Made by a program: the position numbers and the translations under genes. Below, in pieces: positions 34,187 through 43,701 of a stretch of DNA of 64,000 nt. The notes beneath the pieces are model-generated. The model did no database searches. It was not told the DNA's origin and saw nothing but the letters and a program-made list of their open reading frames with translations. The stretch is from Clostridium formicaceticum (GTDB lineage: Bacteria; Bacillota; Clostridia; Peptostreptococcales; Natronincolaceae), in contig NZ_CP017603.1 of assembly GCF_001854185.1 (NCBI RefSeq), positions 4,340,001-4,404,000 of the forward strand, given 5' to 3'. How positions within the stretch are numbered: position 1 is the stretch's first letter; each line of letters opens with the position of its first letter.

Positions 34187-34222
34187 GCCTCCCAAACAAT
34201 TTTATTCTTTGGGAGGCTTTAT
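34187..34222 (+). terminator. intrinsic terminator of the trp transporter operon
   Basis: GCCTCCCAAA at 34187-34196 pairs with TTTGGGAGGC at 34208-34217, followed by TTTATTTT. It is preceded by an A-run, so it can serve both strands. Confidence 0.85.
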
Positions 34223-34293
34223 TTTAGTTGTTATGACTTAGCTTCTTTTAGTATTTCTCTAGAAGGTATTTAAATTATTCTATAGAAATGATC

Positions 34294-35058
34294 TTACTTT
34301 TTCATTTCCGTATAAATAAGGATGGCATCTCTCAGAAATTCTGCTGTTCCCGGTTGTTCTTGATCATAATATGCAGTGAATCTTTCGTCATCTACATACA
34401 TTTGTGCAACTCCAGCATGAGCTTCTTTGGTGTAGTTATCCCAAAAAAGGTTTAACCATTGGCGATGTAAATCCGCTGCCTTCTGAGCCAATTCACCTGC
34501 TGGATTTCCAGTTTTAAGAGCTGTATGAAGTGTTGCAATAATTTCTTCTCCTAATCTATTAGCTTCATCATACTCTTTTTTTACCATATTTTTCAGTTTA
34601 TTGTTTGACCGATCCACAACCTTATCACCGTATTTTTCACGAATTTCTTTGCCATATTTCTTTTCATTGTCATTGATTAACTTTTGGTTAAAACCTTGAA
34701 ATCTTTCTCTATTATCCATAGTAGTTCTCCCTTCTATTACCGCAATGGTTTTATTGACATTTGCAATTAACAAATCTAATTGCACTCTTTTCTCAAGCAG
34801 CTTTTCTCGATGTTCTCTCAATGCCTTTTCTCTGTCAAAAGAGGGTGTAGTTATAATATCTTTAATTTTTTCTAAATTCACACCTAGTTCTCTATAAAAA
34901 AGGATCTGTTGCAAGGCATCTACTTCTTTTTCACCATAAATACGATAACCTGATGAATTGATCCTTGCCGGCTTAAGGAGTCCAATCTCATCATAGTATC
35001 TCAATGTCCGTGTGCTGACACCTGCTATTTGAGATAACTTCTGTACTGTATATTCCAT
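34294..35058 (-). CDS. MerR-family regulator with TipAS-like drug-binding domain, copy 1
   Basis: A 254-aa regulator. The N-terminal MerR helix-turn-helix is MEYTVQKLSQIAGVSTRTLR, then YYDEIGLLKPARINSSGYRIY. A dimerisation coiled coil lies near 75-115. The TipAS domain occupies about 135-254, with LHRQWLNLFWDNYTKEAH and GVAQMYVDDERF. Homologues such as Mta and TipA respond to hydrophobic antibiotics. The ATG at 35058 follows AGGAGGTG. A near-identical paralogue is at 45101-45865. The promoter at 35081-35111 has the MerR-type 19-bp spacer. Confidence 0.92.
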   Translation of the reverse strand: MEYTVQKLSQIAGVSTRTLRYYDEIGLLKPARINSSGYRIYGEKEVDALQQILFYRELGVNLEKIKDIITTPSFDREKALREHREKLLEKRVQLDLLIANVNKTIAVIEGRTTMDNRERFQGFNQKLINDNEKKYGKEIREKYGDKVVDRSNNKLKNMVKKEYDEANRLGEEIIATLHTALKTGNPAGELAQKAADLHRQWLNLFWDNYTKEAHAGVAQMYVDDERFTAYYDQEQPGTAEFLRDAILIYTEMKK

Positions 35059-35080
35059 GTTTTCACCTCCTGATAAAATA

Positions 35081-35111
35081 ACCATATACCTTCACGCTAC
35101 GTTAATGTCAA
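35081..35111 (-). promoter_or_regulatory. MerR-type promoter with 19-bp spacer and operator, copy 1
   Basis: On the minus strand TTGACA (35106-35111), 19 bp, TATGGT (35081-35086). The spacer holds the imperfect dyad TTAACGTAGCGTGAA. Elongated spacers are the classic target of MerR activators, so the gene is probably autoregulated. Confidence 0.65.
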
Positions 35112-35181
35112 CAGGGATTTTAAATATTTTTGGAGAAACAGTAATCTTCTGTGTTGCTAAACGCATGCTAGAATTATCCTA

Positions 35182-35949
35182 TTATCTACTTCTTTCACTT
35201 ACCTCATCTAATTGGCCCATTATTTTTTGAAAGTATTCTCCAAATTCCTGACTCCAACGATTTCGAGGATAGGCTAGTTCTATATGATAGTCTCCTACAA
35301 TTTCTCCAGGTCTTGGACTCATTAAAATAACTCTTGTACCTAAAAATATTGCTTCCTCTACACTATGGGTTACAAAGACGATGGTTCTCTTTTCTTGCAA
35401 CCAAAACTCTATTAAATCTTTTTGCATTTGAAATCTTGTATAGGCATCTAAGGCCCCAAAGGGTTCATCCATGTAAAGTATTTTAGGAGAAGTTGCTATA
35501 GACCTTGCTATAGCCGCTCTTTGTTTCATACCACCGGATAACTCATGGGGAAAACTTTTTGTAAACTCTCCAAGACCAAACTTGTCCAGAATTTCGCTAG
35601 CAACTTTGTATCTATCCCTCTTAGGTACTTTTCTTAATTCTAACCCAAAAGCTACATTATCTATTATATTTTTCCAAGGCATTAACGAATACTCTTGAAA
35701 AACCATTCCCGCATCTAATATAGGTCCTCTTATGGTCTGACCCATAACTTTTACTTCACCTGTTGTAGGCTCTGTAATCCCTTCCATAAGTCTAAGTAAG
35801 GTTGATTTTCCCGAACCGCTAGGACCTAGCAAACAAACAAATTCCTGGGCTTCTATACTAAGGTTAATATCTCTTAATGCATAAACTTCCTTTTTCTTTT
35901 CTGTTAAAAAAATTTTGTTCAATCCTTTAACCTCTATCATTTTATTCAT
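35182..35949 (-). CDS. ssuB: ABC transporter ATPase, nitrate/sulfonate/taurine type
   Basis: A 255-aa ATPase with GPSGSGKST, LSGGMKQRAAIARSI and ILYMDEPFGALD. The family supplies sulfonate, taurine, nitrate or thiamine-precursor importers. The start follows TAGGAGG. It is 10 nt downstream of the permease. A fragment of its 3' end is repeated next to galE at 21173-21231. Confidence 0.9.
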   Translation of the reverse strand: MNKMIEVKGLNKIFLTEKKKEVYALRDINLSIEAQEFVCLLGPSGSGKSTLLRLMEGITEPTTGEVKVMGQTIRGPILDAGMVFQEYSLMPWKNIIDNVAFGLELRKVPKRDRYKVASEILDKFGLGEFTKSFPHELSGGMKQRAAIARSIATSPKILYMDEPFGALDAYTRFQMQKDLIEFWLQEKRTIVFVTHSVEEAIFLGTRVILMSPRPGEIVGDYHIELAYPRNRWSQEFGEYFQKIMGQLDEVSERSR

Positions 35950-35959
35950 GCCCTACCTC

Positions 35960-36793
35960 CTACTTCTCTAACCTCTGCCAGCTAAAAAATTTCACTTCTA
36001 TGATGTGAAATAGATTGTCAAAAATTCCACCAACCAAACTTATTGATATCATACCTGCTATCACAATATCCGTTCTTGCCAGGGTGTAGGCGTGGGTTAT
36101 AAGATATCCTATGCCCGCTAAACTTCCTGGAAGCATTTCAGCAGATACAAGGCACATCCATGCCACACCAAGGCCTACCCTTAGTCCTGTTACTATAGAA
36201 GGTAAGGATGCTGGTAGAAGAACCTTTATAAGTATATCTATCTTTTTAGCGCCTAAAGTTAAAGCAGAATCTATCAGTGTATTCCTTACACTTTTCACAC
36301 CATATATGCTATTTGTTAGTATAGGGAAAAAAGCCCCTATAAAAATGATAAATATCATGGAAAGCTTTATATTATTAAATAATATATATAGCTCTCCACC
36401 TTGAATATTAAACAAAGTAGCTAAACTTGCTACTCCAAACCAAGCTAATACCAATGGAACCCACGCTAATGGAGCAATAGGCCTAAAAAGACTTAAAAAA
36501 GGCATGAGAAATTTTTCAACCTTTTTAAAATATCCAATAAACATCCCCAAAGGGATTGCTACGATTGCAGCCACAGTATAGCCTATCCCTACCCTTAAAA
36601 TGCTTATCCACGTATTTCTTACCAATGATCCTATGCTCAAAAGACTTTCATTAGGCTGCATAAGTATCTTAACTACATTATCTACTGAGGGTATGACAAT
36701 AGGGTTTTCTATCCTTATAGAAAAAAGCTGCCAGCTAAATATAAACAAAAGCGGCAGTATTATTGGTGATACAAATTTCAAACCTTTATTCAA
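35960..36793 (-). CDS. ssuC: ABC transporter permease, SsuC/TauC type
   Basis: A 277-aa permease with about six hydrophobic segments. The EAA-type coupling loop is in DSALTLGAKKIDILIKVLLP, followed by LPSIVTGLRVGLGVAW, typical of the SsuC family. It starts at TTG after GGGGGG. A 114-bp palindromic repeat separates it from the binding-protein gene upstream. Confidence 0.88.
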   Translation of the reverse strand: MNKGLKFVSPIILPLLFIFSWQLFSIRIENPIVIPSVDNVVKILMQPNESLLSIGSLVRNTWISILRVGIGYTVAAIVAIPLGMFIGYFKKVEKFLMPFLSLFRPIAPLAWVPLVLAWFGVASLATLFNIQGGELYILFNNIKLSMIFIIFIGAFFPILTNSIYGVKSVRNTLIDSALTLGAKKIDILIKVLLPASLPSIVTGLRVGLGVAWMCLVSAEMLPGSLAGIGYLITHAYTLARTDIVIAGMISISLVGGIFDNLFHIIEVKFFSWQRLEK

Positions 36794-36890
36794 GAGAATC
36801 CCCCCAAGATATAATTCATATTTCTGTAATGCAGAATTAGCAGGGTATCCCCTGCTAATCTGTTTTTTGTTTTTAAACTATTTTTCATCT

Positions 36891-37004
36891 ATAGACATCC
36901 AAGTTAAAAACTTAAGTTATACCTATAAATTTATACAGGGCAATTCATTGAAAATCCTATAAATAATTAAATGTATAACTTAAGTAATTAGGTTGGATAT
37001 CTAT
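36891..37004. repeat. MITE-like palindromic repeat between ssuA and ssuC
   Basis: The left arm ATAGACATCCAAGTTA, continuing to ACTTAAGTTATAC, is inverted at the right end with ATAGATATCCAA and the same ACTTAAGTTATAC. The first ten bases match the start of the element at 19647. The last codons of ssuA (Asn-Lys-Ile-stop) run into its right end. Confidence 0.6.
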
Positions 37005-38125
37005 ATTTTATTTATAAATACAAACTCAAATATATCATCATGAATTTCTTCGTAGGCTTTATCACTAAATCTTCCATTAAAACTATCTGCATTTTTAAGT
37101 GTTTCATAAACAAGGCCTAGGTTGGTTATCCATGTCTCACTTGGATTGGTTGTATACTTTATAGCTGACATTCTAGCCGCTTCTATAGGCACACCTGTAA
37201 ATTCTGAAGTTATTTTTGCTGCATCATCACTATGCTCATCAGCATAATTAGCCGCTACAGTCATTAGCTTTGTAAAATATTCTACTGCCTCTGGATATTC
37301 ATCTATCGCTTTTTGAGTAGCTCCTGCTACACAACAAGGAAAGTCATACCATTTTCCTTCAGGAGGCATATGCTTCATATCCAGAATGACTTTACCTACA
37401 TTTTCTGTAACAGCCAATTCAGGATACGGTGATGGTCCCACCCAAGCATCTACTTGCTTGCTGGTTAAGGCAGGTATTAAGTTGTTTGTCCCCTTAAGGT
37501 CTACAAGCATAATATTTACACTTAAATCCTCTGGATTTTTTGTATAGCTTAGTCCTGCTTCCCTTATGGCTGCTTCAAATAATATAAGAGGTGCACTAGT
37601 TGGAGAGTGATATCCTACCTTTATAGGCTCCTCACTGTCCTTTGCAAGCTTAGCAAATTCTTCCCAGTTGTTTACTTCAACATCTTTAGCCATTACAAGA
37701 CCAATTCCCTCTGTATGTACAGGACAAAGCATCTTTACTTCAGCACCTTGATCAACAGCAGATATAAATGCAGCACTAGATGCTAAAGCTAAATCAATAT
37801 GCCCTTGCGTCATCATCGTAATAGTTTCTGCTCCATTTTTATTAACAATTATATCTAAATTGGCTACAGGAGTTTCTTCCCTCATCAATACATATTTTTC
37901 ACGATTTATTATCTCCTTTAAATAAATACCTTCTTCTTTAAACGCCTCACCCTTACTAGCAGCTACCATCAAAGGTGTTTGATGATTTGTAAATATGTAT
38001 CCTACCTTTAAGCTTGGTATGTCTATATTGGCCTTATTACTGTCAATATCATTAGAACTACATCCACTAAAAATTGCAAAAAAAATAATAATTCCAAGTA
38101 TGAAAAAAATCATGTTTTTCTTCAT
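37001..38125 (-). CDS. ssuA: ABC transporter substrate-binding lipoprotein, SsuA/NMT1 type
   Basis: A 374-aa lipoprotein with a hydrophobic signal and lipobox FSGCSS. The NMT1/SsuA-type body shows VGYIFTNHQTPLMVAASKGE, MMTQGHIDLALASSAAF and KQVDAWVGPSPY. The ligand could be a sulfonate, taurine, a pyrimidine or similar; no desulfonating enzyme is near, so specificity stays open. The C terminus enters a repeat element and may have been changed by it. AAAGGATG precedes the ATG. Confidence 0.85.
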   Translation of the reverse strand: MKKNMIFFILGIIIFFAIFSGCSSNDIDSNKANIDIPSLKVGYIFTNHQTPLMVAASKGEAFKEEGIYLKEIINREKYVLMREETPVANLDIIVNKNGAETITMMTQGHIDLALASSAAFISAVDQGAEVKMLCPVHTEGIGLVMAKDVEVNNWEEFAKLAKDSEEPIKVGYHSPTSAPLILFEAAIREAGLSYTKNPEDLSVNIMLVDLKGTNNLIPALTSKQVDAWVGPSPYPELAVTENVGKVILDMKHMPPEGKWYDFPCCVAGATQKAIDEYPEAVEYFTKLMTVAANYADEHSDDAAKITSEFTGVPIEAARMSAIKYTTNPSETWITNLGLVYETLKNADSFNGRFSDKAYEEIHDDIFEFVFINKI

Positions 38126-38402
38126 TTTTACACATCCTTTTCCTTATTTTATAAAATACTCAAGAAACATATAACATCTTTTACATTATATAGCAGCTTT
38201 TTGTTGCTGTCTAATTGATAAAACCAATACATCTCTATTGGTTAATTAATTTTGTCTATTGCAAATACTTGGTTCTTACATACAAAAAACAAAGCCCTAC
38301 ATCAATAGGACTTTATTAGCACAATAACATTAACTGTTTTTTGCAACAAACAAAACTTAAACTTTTAAAAACTTATAACAGTAAATCTATATTTATTGCC
38401 CC
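38126..38402. other. intergenic region upstream of ssuA, no gene
   Basis: AT-rich DNA containing the ssuA promoter region and a weak hairpin (AAAGCCCTA with TAGGACTTT near 38289-38315). No ORF with a ribosome binding site and no recognisable riboswitch was found. Confidence 0.5.
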
Positions 38403-38500
38403 TTATATCCATTTGGATATCCTTGATGCCATTTCCAAGCACTACCAATAATTTCTTCTAGGGAAGCATACTTAGGCTTCTATCCCAGTTCTTTTATAGT
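38403..38500 (-). pseudogene. 3'-end remnant of a second galE, abutting vanT
   Basis: About 100 bp matching the galE 3' end (21238-21335) at about 93% by eye, with an in-frame TAG where galE has TGG. Its upstream border coincides with the last codons and stop of vanT, so the vanT stop codon lies at the junction. Confidence 0.8.
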
Positions 38501-40620
38501 TTTTTTAGATAAACTTTTTCAAGCCGGCTGCCTAGTCTACTAACCAACTCATTGGTAATCGTTCCAGCTTGTCCAGCCACTTCTCCTGCGGTGATTTTTT
38601 CTTTGCCTTCTTGCCCTATCATTGTAACGATATCCCCTTGTTCTACATTTGGGATATTGGTAACATCAATGGTTAATTGATCCATACAGATTCTACCTAT
38701 AATTGGTACCTTTACACCTCTTAAAAGAACATGCCCACGAATAAGATTTCTAGGAATACCGTCTGCATAGCCAAGGGTGACGGTGGCAATTTTCATTGGA
38801 GTATTGGCTACAAATTGTCGTCCATACCCTATCGTTTCAGAAGCTTTGAGGGTTTTTATGATAGAAATTCTGGCTTTAATAGAAAGTACTGGACGAAGTT
38901 TCGCTTTTGCTTTTGTTTCATCCATCTCATTACTCAACAGACCATACAGGGCAATGCCCAGTCGTGCATAATTACAAGAGATCTCTGGATAGTTCAATAC
39001 GCCATAACTACTTTGAATATGAAGTTTCAGTGAAGAATAGCCTAATCCCTTTAAGTAGTCTACTACCTTATAAAAATTTTCAACCTGCTGTATAGTAAAT
39101 GCTACATCCTTTCTTATCTGGCTATCAGCTACACATAAATGCGTATACATTCCTTCAATAACTAAATTTGGCAATTGAAATATTTTTGTGATTTCATCTA
39201 TATGGTGAAAATTTTCACCTAAACGATTCATACCAGTATCAATTTTAATATGAACTTTGATTTTTTTCCCATATTGATTCAAAACAGTAGCATAATGATA
39301 ATCTATAACCGTTTGGGTTAGATCATACTTTATCACTCTATTTATTTCTTCTGGATAGATATAACCTAAGATTAAAATACATCCCTTTATCCCATTTTTG
39401 CGGAGACGAATTCCTTCCTCTAATGATGCCACTGCAAAGGCATTGACCCCCATGGTCTGCAATTCATAAGCAATTTGAATATCCCCATGCCCATAAGCAT
39501 TTGCTTTAACCACCGCCATGACTTGGCATCCTTTTGGCAGCACATCTTTTAACTGTAAGAAATTATGCTTCAAATTTGATAAATCAATTTCTAGCCAAGC
39601 TCTTCCTTTTTGATCCAGGTTTTTTCTCTCTTTATTCCATATAAAGTTGAAGATCATAGAAGTAAAAACTGACAAAAGTGTAACCAATGTAAAATGGAGT
39701 ATGCTGTTATCTATGAAGAAAGCCTCCGTTTTTGTTAATCTAGCGAAACCTCTAATCAAAACAATACACCATGGATGGATTATATATACTAACATAGCAA
39801 TAGTACGTAGCGATTTATGGCTACTACCTTTCCACAGAAGAAGCATTTGAAAAAGAAAGTACATGGATGGCAGCAACGCTATATACATACTATCATGTTT
39901 AGGGGCTGAAAAGTGGTGTATCAATAACCCTTCTACCATTAAAATTGATAAAGAGAGCAAGAGACCCACCATACTGGTTTTAAAGGAATGTCTTTGAGGA
40001 ATTTTAGAGAATAATGCCCCTAAAAACAAATAAATAGGAGAAAAAAACAAACCATTTCTTGTATAGTCAAAGAAAAAAAACAAAATGTCATAGAAATTTC
40101 TTAAAAAAGGAATTTCATTAGCTATGCCATAGTAACTGTCACCAAACACACCTATCAAATAAAGTAACAGTGCTATAATTATTGCAGTGTGCATTTTACA
40201 GTATTTTAATAAAAGAAGAAACACCCCAACCCCTATGATAATAGCAGGAAAATACCACAGATGATAAAAAGTTCCGTTGAAAAAAATATTCTTTAAAATG
40301 AATGCCCCTGCATATTTTCCACTAAAATGCCCTGCATAAAAGTTTAGAGGTAGGTATAGTAAAATTGACACACCATAAAGCTTTACTATTTTTAGCAAGA
40401 AGCTTTTATAGGAAAAGCTCCCTTCATCATAAGAGGCAAAAATAAAAAATCCTGTTGTCATAAAGAAAAAGGGGACAGCAACACGCCCTATTACCCTGGT
40501 CAAAATCAAATCCGCCTCTGTGTTTACAGATAATAAGGGAAAGGTATGAATGGCAATTACTAAAATAGCTGCAATAAAACGAAAGTAATCAATCCCTTTA
40601 TACGCTCTGTCTTTCATCAT
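38494..40620 (-). CDS. vanT: VanT-type membrane serine/alanine racemase
   Basis: A two-domain protein of 708 aa. Residues 1-330 are an acyltransferase-3-like membrane domain with about ten helices (DYFRFIAAILVIAIHTFPLL). Residues 340-708 are a PLP alanine-racemase domain: AVVKANAYGHGD with the PLP Lys near 372, and GYADGIPRNL. This fusion is specific to VanT proteins of vanC/vanE/vanG-type clusters, which supply D-Ser. The ATG at 40620 follows GGGGTGA inside the vanXY gene. The C-terminal codons meet a galE remnant but the domain looks complete. Confidence 0.93.
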   Translation of the reverse strand: MMKDRAYKGIDYFRFIAAILVIAIHTFPLLSVNTEADLILTRVIGRVAVPFFFMTTGFFIFASYDEGSFSYKSFLLKIVKLYGVSILLYLPLNFYAGHFSGKYAGAFILKNIFFNGTFYHLWYFPAIIIGVGVFLLLLKYCKMHTAIIIALLLYLIGVFGDSYYGIANEIPFLRNFYDILFFFFDYTRNGLFFSPIYLFLGALFSKIPQRHSFKTSMVGLLLSLSILMVEGLLIHHFSAPKHDSMYIALLPSMYFLFQMLLLWKGSSHKSLRTIAMLVYIIHPWCIVLIRGFARLTKTEAFFIDNSILHFTLVTLLSVFTSMIFNFIWNKERKNLDQKGRAWLEIDLSNLKHNFLQLKDVLPKGCQVMAVVKANAYGHGDIQIAYELQTMGVNAFAVASLEEGIRLRKNGIKGCILILGYIYPEEINRVIKYDLTQTVIDYHYATVLNQYGKKIKVHIKIDTGMNRLGENFHHIDEITKIFQLPNLVIEGMYTHLCVADSQIRKDVAFTIQQVENFYKVVDYLKGLGYSSLKLHIQSSYGVLNYPEISCNYARLGIALYGLLSNEMDETKAKAKLRPVLSIKARISIIKTLKASETIGYGRQFVANTPMKIATVTLGYADGIPRNLIRGHVLLRGVKVPIIGRICMDQLTIDVTNIPNVEQGDIVTMIGQEGKEKITAGEVAGQAGTITNELVSRLGSRLEKVYLKKL

Positions 40621-41380
40621 TTTCACCCCATACAGTAATAATTCCACCATCTACGTTATTGCCGGATATCTGCCACATACCATTAGGCTCTTGAACCGTA
40701 ACAGAGTTTTCCTCTATAAGATTTACATAAGATACCTGAATTTCTCGTCCTTTTTCTTGAAATAATAATGGGTTTTTGTTATAAATATGATTTCTAAGAA
40801 GGTCTATATATTCTTCCAAGGTAAGCTTCAAGTTCTCTATGATTTTAGAATGGGGATAACCCACATATCGAAAATGCCATGGCTCTTGTCCAATACCTGT
40901 AATAGCTTCTTTCCCCTTTTGATACCGCTCAATAAAACCAAAATCTGCTGCCTTCTCTCTAAATTTCTGGCAGATTCCGTGGTAAGGAAAATCAGGACAA
41001 ATGAAGTCAATATCCTGTTTTTTTTCTGCCACATCTATAGCAAATCCTGTCTGATGCTCACTGCAATTAGGTAATGCTACATACTTGAGGGTAAATGCCT
41101 CGCCATTTTCCCTCATGGAATTTTGAAAGATTTCTTGCTGCTCCTGTAAAGAACGATAGCCGCTGATGGGAACAATACTGTCTTCAGCTTTGCAGGCCTT
41201 AATTAATTGAGATAACATGACAGCAGAGCGTAGTTCTAAAAAAATATCTTCATGAGATTCATCTACAGGGACAAATCGATGGTTCTTGGTGATCACCTCC
41301 TCATGAATAGGATATTGTTGATTTACAAGGATAAGATGTCCTTTATATATTTTTTTTCTAGTAAGTTCTATTGTTTTCAT
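40598..41380 (-). CDS. vanXY: VanXY-type D,D-peptidase
   Basis: A 260-aa zinc peptidase of family M15. Metal and catalytic residues are visible in SEHQTGFAID (His109, Asp116) and EPWHFRYVG (Glu166, His169). In vanG clusters this enzyme removes D-Ala-ending precursors. It may be a D,D-carboxypeptidase, a dipeptidase or both; VanXY is chosen from gene order. There is no signal peptide, as in VanXY and unlike VanY. It overlaps vanG by 23 nt and vanT by 23 nt. Confidence 0.88.
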   Translation of the reverse strand: MKTIELTRKKIYKGHLILVNQQYPIHEEVITKNHRFVPVDESHEDIFLELRSAVMLSQLIKACKAEDSIVPISGYRSLQEQQEIFQNSMRENGEAFTLKYVALPNCSEHQTGFAIDVAEKKQDIDFICPDFPYHGICQKFREKAADFGFIERYQKGKEAITGIGQEPWHFRYVGYPHSKIIENLKLTLEEYIDLLRNHIYNKNPLLFQEKGREIQVSYVNLIEENSVTVQEPNGMWQISGNNVDGGIITVWGENDERQSV

Positions 41381-42422
41381 CTTCTGTCACCAATCCTATC
41401 AGTTGATCTATTATTTCTTCGAAGGCAAGTCCAGTGTGAGAAAGCATGCTAGGATACCGGCTATGGGAGGTAAACCCAGGAATTGTGTTGATTTCATTAA
41501 AAAAGATTTCCCCCTTAGGTGTTAAGAACATGTCCACCCTGGCAAGTCCTCTACATTCTAAGGCACGATATAGGGTTGCCGCCGTCTCTTTCATTTCCTT
41601 TGTTTTTTTAGAGCTAATTCTTGCAGGAATATGAATTTTTGAGGTTTCCAAAGTGTACTTTTCTTTATAATCAAAGAAACCTTTTTGAAGCTCAATTTCA
41701 TCTAATGCTCCCATAATTAACTCTCCATTTCCTAAGACAGCACAACCCACTTCAAAGCCCTCCACCGCCTCCTCAATAACTACCTTATCATCATAGGTAA
41801 AAGCCAGTTGAAGGGCATCTATTAACTGATCTTTGTTGATGATTTTTGTAATACCAAAAGAAGATCCCGCCTTTGCAGGCTTTACAAAAAGAGGATATTT
41901 CAGTTGCTCTGTTTCTTTTAGCTTCTGCTGAAAGTCATCATATTTTCTAACTACAAGGAACGGAGCTACCTTTACCCCAGCCCCCTGTGCTACTAAATGA
42001 GCAAGTCCTTTGTCCATGCAAAGGGCAGAAGAAAGCGTGTTACAGCCCACAAAAGGGATACCTGCTAGCTCTAGTAATCCTTGTAGGGTACCATCTTCAC
42101 CATTTTTTCCATGTATTATAGGAAACACTACATCAATATGCACTCGTTCTACCTTATCGTCACAGAACTCTATAATTCCTTGTACTTCTCTGCTTGGAGA
42201 AATCATAGCTGAAACGCAACTTTCATCAGTGAACCATGTATCATTTTTAATTTTCTCTAAGCTTCCTCTATAACGGAACCATGTACCCTGTCTGGTAATT
42301 CCAATCAAAATCGCTTCATATTTATCTTTGTTTAAGTGACTAATCAATGCATAAGCCGATTGCAGAGATACTGAATATTCTGTAGAACATCCTCCAAATA
42401 AAACTGCTACTTTTTTCTTCAT
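41358..42422 (-). CDS. vanG: VanG-type D-alanine--D-serine ligase
   Basis: A 354-aa ATP-grasp ligase. It starts VAVLFGGCSTEYSVSLQSA (a VanG-like variant of the GGxSxEHxVS motif), then IHGKNGEDGTLQG. The omega-loop reads EKYTLETS at 254-261, the form found in D-Ala:D-Ser ligases rather than D-Ala:D-Lac enzymes. The C-terminal FFNEINTIPGFTSHSRYP is also typical. AAGGGGAGG precedes the ATG. It makes the D-Ala-D-Ser terminus that lowers vancomycin affinity. Confidence 0.93.
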   Translation of the reverse strand: MKKKVAVLFGGCSTEYSVSLQSAYALISHLNKDKYEAILIGITRQGTWFRYRGSLEKIKNDTWFTDESCVSAMISPSREVQGIIEFCDDKVERVHIDVVFPIIHGKNGEDGTLQGLLELAGIPFVGCNTLSSALCMDKGLAHLVAQGAGVKVAPFLVVRKYDDFQQKLKETEQLKYPLFVKPAKAGSSFGITKIINKDQLIDALQLAFTYDDKVVIEEAVEGFEVGCAVLGNGELIMGALDEIELQKGFFDYKEKYTLETSKIHIPARISSKKTKEMKETAATLYRALECRGLARVDMFLTPKGEIFFNEINTIPGFTSHSRYPSMLSHTGLAFEEIIDQLIGLVTEDENNRTY

Positions 42423-42594
42423 TATATTTCCTCCCCTTATTTAATAAATATTTTCTCAGCTATTTCATAGCTTGTTTGAAATAAAAAAACACCATCTATC
42501 TCGATAATCCTATTTTATCGAAACAAATGATGCTCTTTATCCGTTTTTACCTATAAAAGTCTTTAGATTTTCTAACAAACTTCTTAAGATTTTC

Positions 42595-43701
42595 TTACGA
42601 AGGGTTAGGGATGAAAATCTCAAAGGCGATCATTTCATTTTCACTAGAGGCTGTAATTCTTCCTCCATGAAGTTCAATAATTTCTTTGGCTATGGCTAGA
42701 CCGAGACCTGATCCACCATTTTCAGTAGTTCTAGCAGCGTCTAACCGATAGAATTGTTCAAATATGTGGTTTAGCTTATGCTCAGGAATGGTATCTCCCT
42801 GATTACAGAACTTTAAAATGACTTCTTGATCTCTTGAAATTGCTGTTATTAGAATTTCAGTGTTTTGATAGCTATAGCTGATAGCATTTCGAATCAAATT
42901 ATCGAAGACCCGCTCTAGTTTTTTCACATCTCCTCGAAGAAAAATATCCTTCTCTGCCTTCAAGGAACAGTTTAGACCTTTTGGCTTCAATAAAGGCTGG
43001 AATTCATAGGTAATCTGTTCTAACATTCTCGTTAAATTAAATTTAGCAGGCTCTAAAGTTAAGTCCTTCAAATTAAATCTAGTAATTTCAAAAAACTCGT
43101 TGATAAGAGCTTCTAATCTCTCGGATTTTTCTAAAGAGATGGATAAGTACTTTTCTCTTAATTCCTGAGAGATTTGCCCTTCATCCCGCAATAGGGTTAA
43201 ATAACCGATGATGGAGGTAAGAGGGGTTTTTAAATCATGGGCTAAGTAGACAACCAAATCATTTTTTCTTTGTTCCGCCTCTTTTGCCAATTGCTGATTT
43301 CTCATTATATTATATTTTATTTGATTTAATCTTTCTTCAACATCCTTCAATCCGTTAGGTAATTGAATCAAATCCGTATCATTTTCAAATAAGTCATCAA
43401 TTGCTTTTGTCATTTTATCTACATACCCTATAGTCTTGTTCCAAAAATATAAGGTAATCAATAAAAATACTATGCCCCAAACCAATAAAAATAAATAAAG
43501 TCTAAAACTATCCGCAAATTTGAATAAACGGTACCAAAACCCCCAAGGATAATACCACACAATTACTCGATGGCCCACATAAATGCCTATAAAAAATAAC
43601 AATGCCAGTCCAATGGTAAATAAAACTACTGTAGAGAAAAATTGTGCTAATAGACGCAGGGTTAGCTTAGTTTTAACCCCTGTTATATCAATCTTTTTCA
43701 A
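42595..43701 (-). CDS. vanS: VanS-type sensor histidine kinase
   Basis: A 368-aa kinase. Two membrane helices lie at about 18-42 and 68-86, enclosing a short external loop. A linker leads to the phospho-acceptor His155 in AHDLKTPLTSI. The ATPase domain has NLIRNAISYS, a divergent D/F box and GSGLGLAIAKEI. It overlaps vanR by 14 nt. A 172-bp gap with no gene separates it from vanG and could hold the resistance promoter. Confidence 0.9.
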   Translation of the reverse strand: MKKIDITGVKTKLTLRLLAQFFSTVVLFTIGLALLFFIGIYVGHRVIVWYYPWGFWYRLFKFADSFRLYLFLLVWGIVFLLITLYFWNKTIGYVDKMTKAIDDLFENDTDLIQLPNGLKDVEERLNQIKYNIMRNQQLAKEAEQRKNDLVVYLAHDLKTPLTSIIGYLTLLRDEGQISQELREKYLSISLEKSERLEALINEFFEITRFNLKDLTLEPAKFNLTRMLEQITYEFQPLLKPKGLNCSLKAEKDIFLRGDVKKLERVFDNLIRNAISYSYQNTEILITAISRDQEVILKFCNQGDTIPEHKLNHIFEQFYRLDAARTTENGGSGLGLAIAKEIIELHGGRITASSENEMIAFEIFIPNPS

